Shown here: positions 1 to 5,412 of the stretch, in pieces | Layout: the number at the start of each line of letters is the position of its first letter | Position numbering within the stretch: position 1 is the first letter of the stretch | Origin: Marinosulfonomonas sp. | GTDB taxonomy: Bacteria > Pseudomonadota > Alphaproteobacteria > Rhodobacterales > Rhodobacteraceae | Direction of reading: 5' to 3' | Length of the DNA stretch: 5,535 bases | NCBI GenBank assembly: GCA_026989405.1 | Contig: JALSJL010000065.1 | Location: 1 to 5,535 of the forward strand | The notes under the pieces: model-generated | What the model saw: the letters and a program-made list of their open reading frames with translations, nothing else | What the model was told of the DNA's origin: nothing | The model's database searches: none | Program-made: the position numbers and the translations under genes

Positions 1-890
1 TCGAACTCCCGCCACTCCCGCGCGCTCATCCCGCTGGTCTCGGCCGTCACCGTTTCGCCCTTCAGCATCCGCCGCACGCAGTCGATCGCCTGCGCGCTGA
101 GCGTCACGCCGCCCATCCGGTAGTCTTCGAACGCCCCGTATGCCGCCGGCACCCAGTCGGCCACCACCCGCGCAATCGCATCCGCATAGACCCGGATTTC
201 GTATTGCGCATGCGCGTCAGCACGCAGGCGCAGGAAATGAAAGAGGTTGTGCAGGTCCACCTTCCAATACCATTGCGTGTAGATGTTGGCCGGCAGGTTC
301 ATCCGCGCCAGTTCGCGCGCCAGCCCCTGCTTGCCCTCATCCGAGATCATTTCCTGGTAGTGGTCATAGCATTGCGCCGCATCGGTTTTCAGGATGTCCA
401 GCACCCGCGCCGCCTCGGCGTCACTCAGCGCGTCGCCGCGGCCCTGGTTGTTGATCACCGATTGCGCCGCCAGTTGCTCGGGCGCGGGGATGTAGAATTC
501 ACGGTCGAGAATCGAATAGCGCGCCGAGTATTCGTTCACGTTGGCGGTGCGGTGGCGGATCCACTGGCGGGCGACGAAAACCGGCAGCTTGACGTGCAGC
601 TTGATCTCGCACATCTCGAACGGGGTCGAGTGCCAGTGGCGCATGAGATAGCGGATCAGCCCCTCGTCGTTCTGCACCGACTTGGTGCCCTTGCCGTAAG
701 AGACCCGCGCCGCCTGGCAGATCGCGGCGTCGTCGCCCATGTAGTCGATCACCCGCACGAAGCCGTGGTCAAGCACCTCATGGGCCAGATACAGGTGCTT
801 TTCCATACCTTCGGAGACGGCGCGCAAGGTCTGGCGCGGGGTGGCGCGGAGCGCCTCGATTTCGGCCTTCTGGTCGGGCGAGAGCGGCAT
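1..890 (-). CDS. thyX: FAD-dependent thymidylate synthase ThyX (3' end cut by window edge)
   Basis: ThyX methylates dUMP to dTMP in the cytoplasm using methylene-tetrahydrofolate as carbon donor and NADPH/FAD as reductant, replacing ThyA. The visible 296 residues contain the family signature RHRX7S: RHR at residues 112-114 and Ser122, within RQWIRHRTANVNEYS. Other ThyX-like stretches are the MRHWHSTPFE block (residues 83-92) and the C-terminal LHNLFHFLRLR block (residues 213-223), which is typical of the FAD- and dUMP-binding region. The start at 890 is supported by a good ribosome binding site, AAAGGA (minus strand, 904-899), 8 bases upstream, and by MPLSPDQ, the usual N-terminus of the rhodobacterial form. 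No stop occurs before the window edge. Since the fold-defining parts are all present, probably only a few to some tens of residues are missing. It is transcribed divergently from the lipoprotein/Slam genes and has no evident functional link to them. Confidence 0.97.
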   Translation of the reverse strand, partial: MPLSPDQKAEIEALRATPRQTLRAVSEGMEKHLYLAHEVLDHGFVRVIDYMGDDAAICQAARVSYGKGTKSVQNDEGLIRYLMRHWHSTPFEMCEIKLHVKLPVFVARQWIRHRTANVNEYSARYSILDREFYIPAPEQLAAQSVINNQGRGDALSDAEAARVLDILKTDAAQCYDHYQEMISDEGKQGLARELARMNLPANIYTQWYWKVDLHNLFHFLRLRADAHAQYEIRVYADAIARVVADWVPAAYGAFEDYRMGGVTLSAQAIDCVRRMLKGETVTAETSGMSAREWREF

Positions 891-927
891 GGGGCGAATC
901 CTTTGGCAGTGATGCGAGTCGGGGCAT

Positions 928-933
928 ACTATA
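928..933 (-). promoter_or_regulatory. Candidate -10 element of the thyX promoter
   Basis: On the minus strand the hexamer TATAGT (933 to 928) matches TATAAT at five of six positions and lies in the short AT-rich patch of an otherwise GC-rich region, about 38 bases before the thyX start codon. The -35 hexamer expected 17 bases further upstream (956-951) reads CATTTT, which is poor. This promoter is therefore weak or activator-dependent, or the real one lies elsewhere. The expected -35 position overlaps the left arm of the inverted repeat at 954-973. Confidence 0.35.
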
Positions 934-953
934 TCTATGGTGCGCCGGGGAAA

Positions 954-1021
954 ATGCCGCAAAATGGGGGAATGCGGCGAGAAATCCATATTCCGGCGGA
1001 ATTCCCGCCAATTTTCGGCAT
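954..1021. repeat. Imperfect inverted repeat in the divergent intergenic region (possible shared operator)
   Basis: The plus strand at 954-973 and the minus strand at 1021-1001 carry nearly the same word. Both begin ATGCCG, continue with AAAAT, and end in a G-rich stretch closing with GGGAAT or GGGGAAT; only a few single-base gaps separate them. The arms are 20 and 21 bases long and flank a 27-base centre. Next to the right arm is the exact 8-base palindrome GGAATTCC (998-1005), nested in GGCGG/CCGCC half-sites (995-999 and 1005-1009). The left arm overlaps the expected -35 region of thyX. The right arm ends 5 bases before the TTGACA of the lipoprotein promoter. A regulator-binding site serving both directions is the simplest reading; a remnant of a small mobile repeat or a transcribed hairpin are alternatives. 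I do not recognise it as a named operator. Confidence 0.45.
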
Positions 1022-1026
1022 AATCG

Positions 1027-1055
1027 TTGACACGGTGCCGCCGCTTTGCGCAAAT
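1027..1055 (+). promoter_or_regulatory. Candidate sigma-70 promoter for the lipoprotein-Slam genes
   Basis: A perfect -35 hexamer TTGACA lies at 1027-1032. With 17-base spacing the -10 position (1050-1055) reads GCAAAT, matching the consensus only in its last three bases. Transcription from here would give a 5' leader of roughly 45-50 bases before the ATG at 1111. The strong -35 with a weak -10, directly beside an inverted repeat, would suit a regulated promoter. The assignment rests on pattern matching alone. Confidence 0.4.
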
Positions 1056-1110
1056 CGGCGCCAATTGCAGCACGTCAAAACCGGTGGGCCGAAAAAGGAC
1101 CAATGTTTCC

Positions 1111-2007
1111 ATGCAGAAAATTCTGACAACAATCTCCGCGCTTGCGATTCTTGCATCCTGTGGCGAAGGCCTGAACGGCCCGGTCGGCGGTGGCGGCGGC
1201 GGCGGCGGCAGCACCACGGCCCCCGGCGCGACAGAAGTGCCGGCAGAAGTTGCCGGCAGCCTGAAGGCCGCGACCTACAATGCCTCGGCGGGAACGCTGA
1301 CCATGGACGTCACCGGCCTCGACAGCCCCGGCACGCAGGCAAGCTTTACACGCGACGCCTCGCTGGACATCGTCAGCGCCGACGGCACCACGACCTATCA
1401 GGCCTTCCGCACGCAAACGACATCAGACAACCGCTATTACCTGGCCTATTTCGCCTCTGGCAACTCGGTGTTTGCCGGGATCACCGGCACGGAGGCCGAA
1501 TTTGCCACGTCATTCGGCGGCACCACCTTCCAGCGCATCAACACGACGGACATCCCGGCCAGCGGATCGGCGGTATTTCACACGGGATATGTCGGCATTG
1601 TCGACCAGCGCCCCACCGGGCTGGACCGCCCGTTGCGCGTGACCGGCGATGCCTTCATTTCGGTCAACCTGACCGAAGACCTGATCGAAGGGGGGGTGAC
1701 CAACCGCGCCTATGCCGACCCCACCGGCCTGCCTGCCTTGCTCCCCATCGCGCTGAAGGTCACCGACCTTGACGGGGCCGCCTTTGCCGGCAATGTCACG
1801 ACACTCACCGGCGACGTTCTGGGCGATTACGCGGGAACCCTGGGGGGAACGATCGCCAACACCGCCCCCGGCACCGTGGCCGGACAGTCGCCCGAAGAGG
1901 TTGCCGTCACCATGGTCTTCAACCCCTACAAGGACCCGATCATCGAATGGGGCGGGTTTGTTGCACCGGTTTGCGGCGGGCCGGCCGCATCGCCAAGCTG
2001 CCCGTAG
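1111..2007 (+). CDS. Putative Slam-dependent surface lipoprotein with poly-glycine tether
   Basis: This 298-residue protein begins with a short lipoprotein signal peptide whose lipobox LASC makes Cys17 the predicted acylated residue. An in-frame TTG exists at 1027, but the ATG at 1111 is chosen because it places the signal peptide at the N-terminus; GGA at 1097-1099 is its likely ribosome binding site. After Cys17 come a few residues and eight glycines (26-33), a flexible tether common in surface lipoproteins. The remainder is rich in Gly, Thr, Ala and Val with alternating hydrophobic residues, suggesting beta strands. The stretch around 150-285 (AVFHTGYVG, GDAFISVNL, then GGF near the end) loosely recalls the C-terminal barrel of TbpB-like proteins, but I cannot assign it firmly. 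Two cysteines near the end (288 and 297) could pair. A Slam gene 18 bases downstream strongly suggests this is its cargo, displayed on the cell surface. Ligand unknown; a metal, haem or host-protein ligand would be a guess. Confidence 0.85.
   Translation: MQKILTTISALAILASCGEGLNGPVGGGGGGGGSTTAPGATEVPAEVAGSLKAATYNASAGTLTMDVTGLDSPGTQASFTRDASLDIVSADGTTTYQAFRTQTTSDNRYYLAYFASGNSVFAGITGTEAEFATSFGGTTFQRINTTDIPASGSAVFHTGYVGIVDQRPTGLDRPLRVTGDAFISVNLTEDLIEGGVTNRAYADPTGLPALLPIALKVTDLDGAAFAGNVTTLTGDVLGDYAGTLGGTIANTAPGTVAGQSPEEVAVTMVFNPYKDPIIEWGGFVAPVCGGPAASPSCP
1186..1209 (+). repeat. GGC trinucleotide tract encoding eight glycines
   Basis: Eight consecutive glycine codons (GGC except one GGT, the second) encode residues 26-33 of the lipoprotein, just after the acylated cysteine. 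The six GGC codons from 1192 to 1209 are an uninterrupted repeat. Unit changes would keep the reading frame and only alter tether length. Confidence 0.9.
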
Positions 2008-2025
2008 CCAGATGGCAAGCGCGGC

Positions 2026-3387
2026 ATGATCCGTTTCACTCTCCGCATCGCCGTTCTGGCCGGGATGATGGCCGCAACACCGGCTGTCGCCCAGCAGAAT
2101 GTCACGCTGACCGTCGATCAGGCGCGCGTCGTGGCCGCCAATGCGGTGGCCGCCGGAGAGTTCGAACTGGCCCTGGCCATCGCAAACGGCCTGTTGCAGC
2201 GCAACCCGCAGGACTACGGCGCGCTGATGCAGGCCGCGGCGGCCTCGATCGGGCTTGGCCAGCTTGACCAGGCGCGTGCCTTCGCGAAACGGGCCTACCG
2301 GTCGGCCGGAACCCGGGCGCAGAAAGTCAGCGCGGCGCGGCTGATGGCCAGCGCGCATTTTCGGGCCGGCCAGCACAGCCGGGCCGAGATCTGGCTGCGG
2401 CGCGCCTTCAACAACACCCCGGACGAACAGCTCAGGAACGTCTTGCGGCGCGAGTTTGCACTGGTGCGCCAGGAAAACCCGTTCACCGCCTCGCTGAGCT
2501 TTTCCATCGCCCCGAACGACAACATCAACAACGGCTCGTCCAGCGAAACCGTCACGATCTGGAACCTGCCCTTTGTTCTGAGCGCCGATGCGCGCGCGCT
2601 GTCGGGCATCGAGACCTCGGCCAGCGTCAACCTGAAATACCGCCTTTCGCGGGGCGAGTTTCAGCAGACCCATGTGGCGCTGACGCTCTACGGGCGCACC
2701 TATGAGCTGTCGCCCGCGGCCAGGGCGGCCGCACCGGGGGTCAAGGGCAGCGACTATGAATTCGCCATGGCCGAGGTGGCCCTGACCCATGACCGGCGGT
2801 TCGCATCCTGGCCGGGGCCGACTTCGTTTGCGCTGACCGCCGGGCAGTTCTGGTATGGCGGAGACCCGTATATCCGCTACAACCGCGCCTCTGTGGCACA
2901 GGGGTTCGAGATTTCCGACCGGCTTGGCGCCAACCTGAAGTTCGGCTTCGAAAGCCAGGTCTCTGAACGGGCCGGTGGCGTCGTGTCGGAAATTTCGTCG
3001 GTTGGCGCGGGCCTCACCTACGCGCTGGCCAATTCCGACCGTATCGGGCTGGACGTTCTGGCCTCGGAGACCGGTTCGCAGGATACAACCAGCGAAAACA
3101 GCGCGCTGCGGGTTCAGTTGAGCTATTCCCTGGGCCGGCCGGTTCTGGGGGCCAACCTGTCTTTCACCCTCGCCGGCGAATCCCGCAGCTACCCGATTTC
3201 GGTCTATGACCCGGCGGGCCGGCTTGACGAGACGCTTTCGGTCGGGATCAGCATGGTTTTCGCCGATGTGTCCTTTTACGGATTTTCCCCGACGGTGACG
3301 CTGGAAGCCAGCCGGACCGAGTCGAACATTTCGCTGTTTGACCGGGAATCGGCCGGGATCAGGTTCGGGATCCAGTCGACCTTCTAG
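2026..3387 (+). CDS. Slam-family outer-membrane protein (surface lipoprotein assembly modulator, DUF560 barrel)
   Basis: Slam proteins are outer-membrane translocons that deliver particular lipoproteins to the cell surface. This 453-residue protein has a signal peptide with likely cleavage after AVA (residue 22). A helical TPR-like region follows (about 28-148, with repeated small-residue helices such as AVAAGEFELALAIANGLL), then a beta-barrel from about 152 to the end. Slam/DUF560 hallmarks are visible: SIAPNDNINNGS at the barrel start (160-171), GFSP at 419-422, ESNISLFDR at 432-440, and a C-terminal Phe453 as expected for a BAM-inserted protein. It is a little shorter than the roughly 490-residue neisserial Slam1. 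It lies 18 bases after the lipoprotein stop. No convincing Shine-Dalgarno sequence precedes the ATG, so translation may depend on coupling to the lipoprotein gene and keep Slam scarcer than its cargo. The family call is firm; the cargo assignment is inferred from position. Confidence 0.93.
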   Translation: MIRFTLRIAVLAGMMAATPAVAQQNVTLTVDQARVVAANAVAAGEFELALAIANGLLQRNPQDYGALMQAAAASIGLGQLDQARAFAKRAYRSAGTRAQKVSAARLMASAHFRAGQHSRAEIWLRRAFNNTPDEQLRNVLRREFALVRQENPFTASLSFSIAPNDNINNGSSSETVTIWNLPFVLSADARALSGIETSASVNLKYRLSRGEFQQTHVALTLYGRTYELSPAARAAAPGVKGSDYEFAMAEVALTHDRRFASWPGPTSFALTAGQFWYGGDPYIRYNRASVAQGFEISDRLGANLKFGFESQVSERAGGVVSEISSVGAGLTYALANSDRIGLDVLASETGSQDTTSENSALRVQLSYSLGRPVLGANLSFTLAGESRSYPISVYDPAGRLDETLSVGISMVFADVSFYGFSPTVTLEASRTESNISLFDRESAGIRFGIQSTF

Positions 3388-3408
3388 AAATTCGCGCGCC
3401 CCGGCGCA

Positions 3409-3461
3409 TTGCACCCTTGCCATGGCGCCACGGCTGCGCTTTGCTGCGGGGCGTGGTGCAA
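3409..3461 (+). other. Possible stem-loop in the leader of the VOC gene
   Basis: The 90-base gap between the Slam and VOC genes contains TTGCACC (3409-3415) and its exact reverse complement GGTGCAA (3455-3461). A competing inner pairing is CGCCACG (3426-3432) with CGTGGTG (3452-3458), with one G-U pair. No run of T follows either stem, so this is not a classical intrinsic terminator. It ends just before the AGGGGAG ribosome binding site at 3464-3470. It might separate the upstream and downstream genes at the RNA level, or it might be a chance pairing in GC-rich DNA. Confidence 0.25.
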
Positions 3462-3477
3462 ACAGGGGAGCGCAAAC

Positions 3478-3906
3478 ATGAAAATCCGCTATCTTCACAC
3501 GATGGTCCGGGTGCTGGACCTGGAAAAGACCATGGGTTTTTTCGAGCTGCTGGGCCTGAAGGAAACCCGCCGCCACGACAGCAAGGAGGGGCGGTTCACG
3601 CTTGTTTTCATGGCTCCGCCGGGACAGGAAGAGTGCCCGGTCGAACTGACCTGGAACTGGGATGGCGACGACGGCCTGCCCTCGGACAGCCGGCATTTCG
3701 GCCACCTCGCCTACGAGGTCGAAAACATCTACGACATGTGCCGGCACCTGATGGACAACGGCGTCACCATCAACCGCCCGCCGCGCGACGGGCGCATGGC
3801 TTTCGTGCGCTCGCCCGACAACATCTCGGTCGAACTGCTGCAGATGGGCGCGGCCCTGCCGCCGCAAGAGCCGTGGGCAAGCATGGAAAACACCGGCCAC
3901 TGGTAG
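3478..3906 (+). CDS. VOC-family protein, glyoxalase I-like (lactoylglutathione lyase-type)
   Basis: A single-domain vicinal-oxygen-chelate protein of 142 residues, cytoplasmic with no signal peptide. Compared with E. coli glyoxalase I as I recall it, all four metal ligands have counterparts: His7 (LHTMVRV), Glu56 (PVELTWNW), His76 (FGHLAYEV) and Glu119 (ISVELLQ). Glyoxalase I turns the methylglyoxal-glutathione hemithioacetal into S-lactoylglutathione. This protein differs from typical GloA around residues 101-118, where the usual DPDGY is SPDNI and the preceding segment is shorter, and its tail ends PWASMENTGHW. It may be a paralogous subgroup with another substrate, so no symbol is given. 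The start at 3478 is preferred to the in-frame ATG at 3409 because AGGGGAG (3464-3470) sits 7 bases before it and because KIRYLHTMVRV is the normal domain start. The SGNH hydrolase begins 10 bases after its stop. Confidence 0.9.
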   Translation: MKIRYLHTMVRVLDLEKTMGFFELLGLKETRRHDSKEGRFTLVFMAPPGQEECPVELTWNWDGDDGLPSDSRHFGHLAYEVENIYDMCRHLMDNGVTINRPPRDGRMAFVRSPDNISVELLQMGAALPPQEPWASMENTGHW

Positions 3907-3916
3907 GGGCAGCCCC

Positions 3917-4567
3917 ATGCGCGTGATGGTGTTCGGCGATTCCAACAGCTGGGGCACGCCGCCAGATGGCACCGGGCTGCGCATGGGCGCCGATGTGCGC
4001 TGGCCGCAGGTGATGGCGGCAAGACTGGGGTGCACGCTGGTCGAAGAGGCCCTGCCCGGGCGCACCACCGTGCATGACGACCCCGACATGCTGGGCCCCG
4101 CGATGAACGGTCTGCGGCATCTGCCGGTGGCCCTGCTGAGCAACGCCCCGCTGGATCTGGTGCTGATCATGCTGGGAACCAATGACTGCAAGGCCCGGTT
4201 CGACCCCGACGCCGCGAAAATTGCCGCCAACCTTGGCCGGCTGGTCGAAACCCTGCGCGCAACCGGGGCCGGGCGCGGCCCCTGGTCCGAGGCGCCGGCG
4301 CCCGGGGTTGCCCTGATCACGCCGATGCCGCTTGGCCCGCGCGCCGATGACCCGGCCTGGGCGCGACATGACGAATGGCGCGGCGGGCGCGCGGCGTCGA
4401 AGGGGCTGGCCGACGCGCTGGCGGCGTTCGGCCGGCGCGAAGATGTGCCCGTGCTTGACGCCGGAACCATCGTGCGCACCTCCGACGACGACCCGATCCA
4501 CATGGATCCGGCGGCGCATCGGGCGCTGGGGGCCGCCTGCGCAGACTGGCTTGAAAAAGGCCCCTGA
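3917..4567 (+). CDS. SGNH/GDSL-family hydrolase (arylesterase-like)
   Basis: A 216-residue serine esterase of the SGNH fold. The blocks appear in order: GDSNSWG (7-13) with nucleophile Ser9, LPGRTT (46-51) with oxyanion Gly48, GTNDC (87-91) with oxyanion Asn89, and DPIHMD (192-197) supplying the Asp192-x-x-His195 pair. Length and block spacing resemble the arylesterase/acyltransferase of Mycobacterium smegmatis. Such enzymes hydrolyse short-chain aryl esters, thioesters or acyl groups; the substrate here is unknown. There is no signal peptide, so it should be cytoplasmic. AGGGG (3905-3909), overlapping the VOC stop, is the ribosome binding site, 7 bases before the ATG. Its own stop overlaps the start of the DUF1194 gene, so these three genes are probably co-translated from one message. 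Confidence 0.93.
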   Translation: MRVMVFGDSNSWGTPPDGTGLRMGADVRWPQVMAARLGCTLVEEALPGRTTVHDDPDMLGPAMNGLRHLPVALLSNAPLDLVLIMLGTNDCKARFDPDAAKIAANLGRLVETLRATGAGRGPWSEAPAPGVALITPMPLGPRADDPAWARHDEWRGGRAASKGLADALAAFGRREDVPVLDAGTIVRTSDDDPIHMDPAAHRALGAACADWLEKGP

Positions 4568-5412
4568 TGGCATCGGGGCGTGCCCATATCGCCCCCCGCC
4601 GCCCCGCCATGGCGCGGGTGTTTCCCGCGCTGCTTGCGGGCCTTCTTGCCCTTCCGGCGCCCGCCAGCGCGGCCTGCCGGCTGGCGCTGGCACTGGGGCT
4701 GGACATATCCGGCTCGGTGGACGGGCGCGAGTATCGCCTGCAGCTTGACGGGCTGGCGGCCGCCCTGCTGGACCCCGAGGTGCAGGAGGCGTTTTTTGCA
4801 ATGCCCGACGCCTGGGTCCGGGTCTTTGTCTTTGAGTGGGGCGGCGTGGACACGCAGCGGCCGCTGATCGACTGGCAGGAGATGCGCAGCCGCAACGATC
4901 TGGCGGCATTGGCCGGGCGGCTGAGGGCCACCCGCCGCGCGCCGCATGATCTGTCGACAGCGCTGGGGCTGGCGATGGTCTATGGCGGCAATGCCCTGGC
5001 AGACCAAGCCGACTGCTGGCGCCGCACCCTGGACCTGTCGGGCGACGGCCAGTCGAATGTCGGCCCCTCGCCGCAGGCGGCCCGCAGGTCCCCGGCCCTG
5101 GCCGGTGTCATCATCAACGGGCTGGTCATTGGCGCCGATGCGCCGCCCTTCACCGACAAGACGCAAAGCGAGATCGCGGAACTGAGCGCCTATTTCCGGG
5201 CCGAGGTGATCCAGGGGCCGGATGCCTTTGTGGAAACCGCCATCGAGTTCAACCAGTTCCAGGACGCGATGACCCGCAAGCTGCTGCGCGAGTTGCAGAC
5301 CCGCGCCGTCGGTTTTCTGGGCGGCTTTCCGGGCGGCTTTGTGGGCGGCTCTCCGGACGGGTCGTCATCGGGCCGCTCGTTGGCCGCGCACCGCCCGGAC
5401 CGCATTCAGTAG
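4567..5412 (+). CDS. DUF1194 family secreted protein with von Willebrand A-like fold
   Basis: A 281-residue protein of the DUF1194 family, which is related to the von Willebrand factor A domain. After a signal peptide (hydrophobic core about 17-35, cleavage likely after ASA at 35) it reads CRLALALGLDISGSVDGREY. The DxSxS metal site is Asp46-Ser48-Ser50; Thr131 and Asp161 (LSGDGQSN) are the probable remaining metal-site residues. Cys37 and Cys150 could form a disulfide in the periplasm. The family function is not established. The start at 4567 shares a base with the preceding stop (TGATG) and has AAAAGG (4555-4560) 6 bases upstream. The in-frame ATG at 4609 would give a more typical signal peptide but has no ribosome binding site, so the start is uncertain by 14 residues. 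After RKLLRELQ (238-244), where family members as I recall them usually end soon, an odd glycine-rich tail of about 37 residues follows. Confidence 0.92.
   Translation: MASGRAHIAPRRPAMARVFPALLAGLLALPAPASAACRLALALGLDISGSVDGREYRLQLDGLAAALLDPEVQEAFFAMPDAWVRVFVFEWGGVDTQRPLIDWQEMRSRNDLAALAGRLRATRRAPHDLSTALGLAMVYGGNALADQADCWRRTLDLSGDGQSNVGPSPQAARRSPALAGVIINGLVIGADAPPFTDKTQSEIAELSAYFRAEVIQGPDAFVETAIEFNQFQDAMTRKLLRELQTRAVGFLGGFPGGFVGGSPDGSSSGRSLAAHRPDRIQ
5319..5354 (+). repeat. Three tandem 12-base repeats in the DUF1194 C-terminus
   Basis: Three consecutive copies of GGGCGGCTTTCC occur, the second ending GT and the third having CTC in place of TTT at its centre. They encode GGFP, GGFV and GGSP within residues 252-263. 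Since the unit is a multiple of three, gain or loss of copies would not shift the frame. The repeat lies in the tail that extends past the recognisable DUF1194 domain. Confidence 0.85.

Noticed and set aside
1027..1110. An in-frame TTG extension of the lipoprotein by 28 residues
   Set aside because: The added residues are Arg/Lys-rich and would bury the lipoprotein signal peptide. The TTG is better explained as part of a -35 element.
204..1772. A plus-strand frame open for 522 codons from within thyX into the lipoprotein gene
   Set aside because: It runs antisense to ThyX, crosses the promoter region and then reads the lipoprotein gene in the wrong frame. Its composition is Arg/His-rich with no recognisable domain.
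3398..3432. GC-rich inverted segments after the Slam stop considered as an intrinsic terminator
   Set aside because: No T-rich run follows the stem, so a rho-independent terminator cannot be supported.
3409..3477. An upstream ATG extending the VOC protein by 23 residues
   Set aside because: The extension has no likeness to the family, and a strong ribosome binding site lies directly before the ATG at 3478.
3770..4931. Overlapping minus-strand frames of 379 and 204 codons opposite the SGNH and DUF1194 genes
   Set aside because: They are low-complexity Arg/Pro/Ala-rich shadows opposite genes with clear catalytic or metal-binding motifs.
1510..5166. A minus-strand frame open for 1218 codons, antisense to the lipoprotein, Slam, VOC, SGNH and DUF1194 genes
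   Set aside because: It crosses five well-supported genes, is rich in Arg, Gly, Pro and Ala with no domain, and is the stop-free antisense frame expected from GC-rich codon use.
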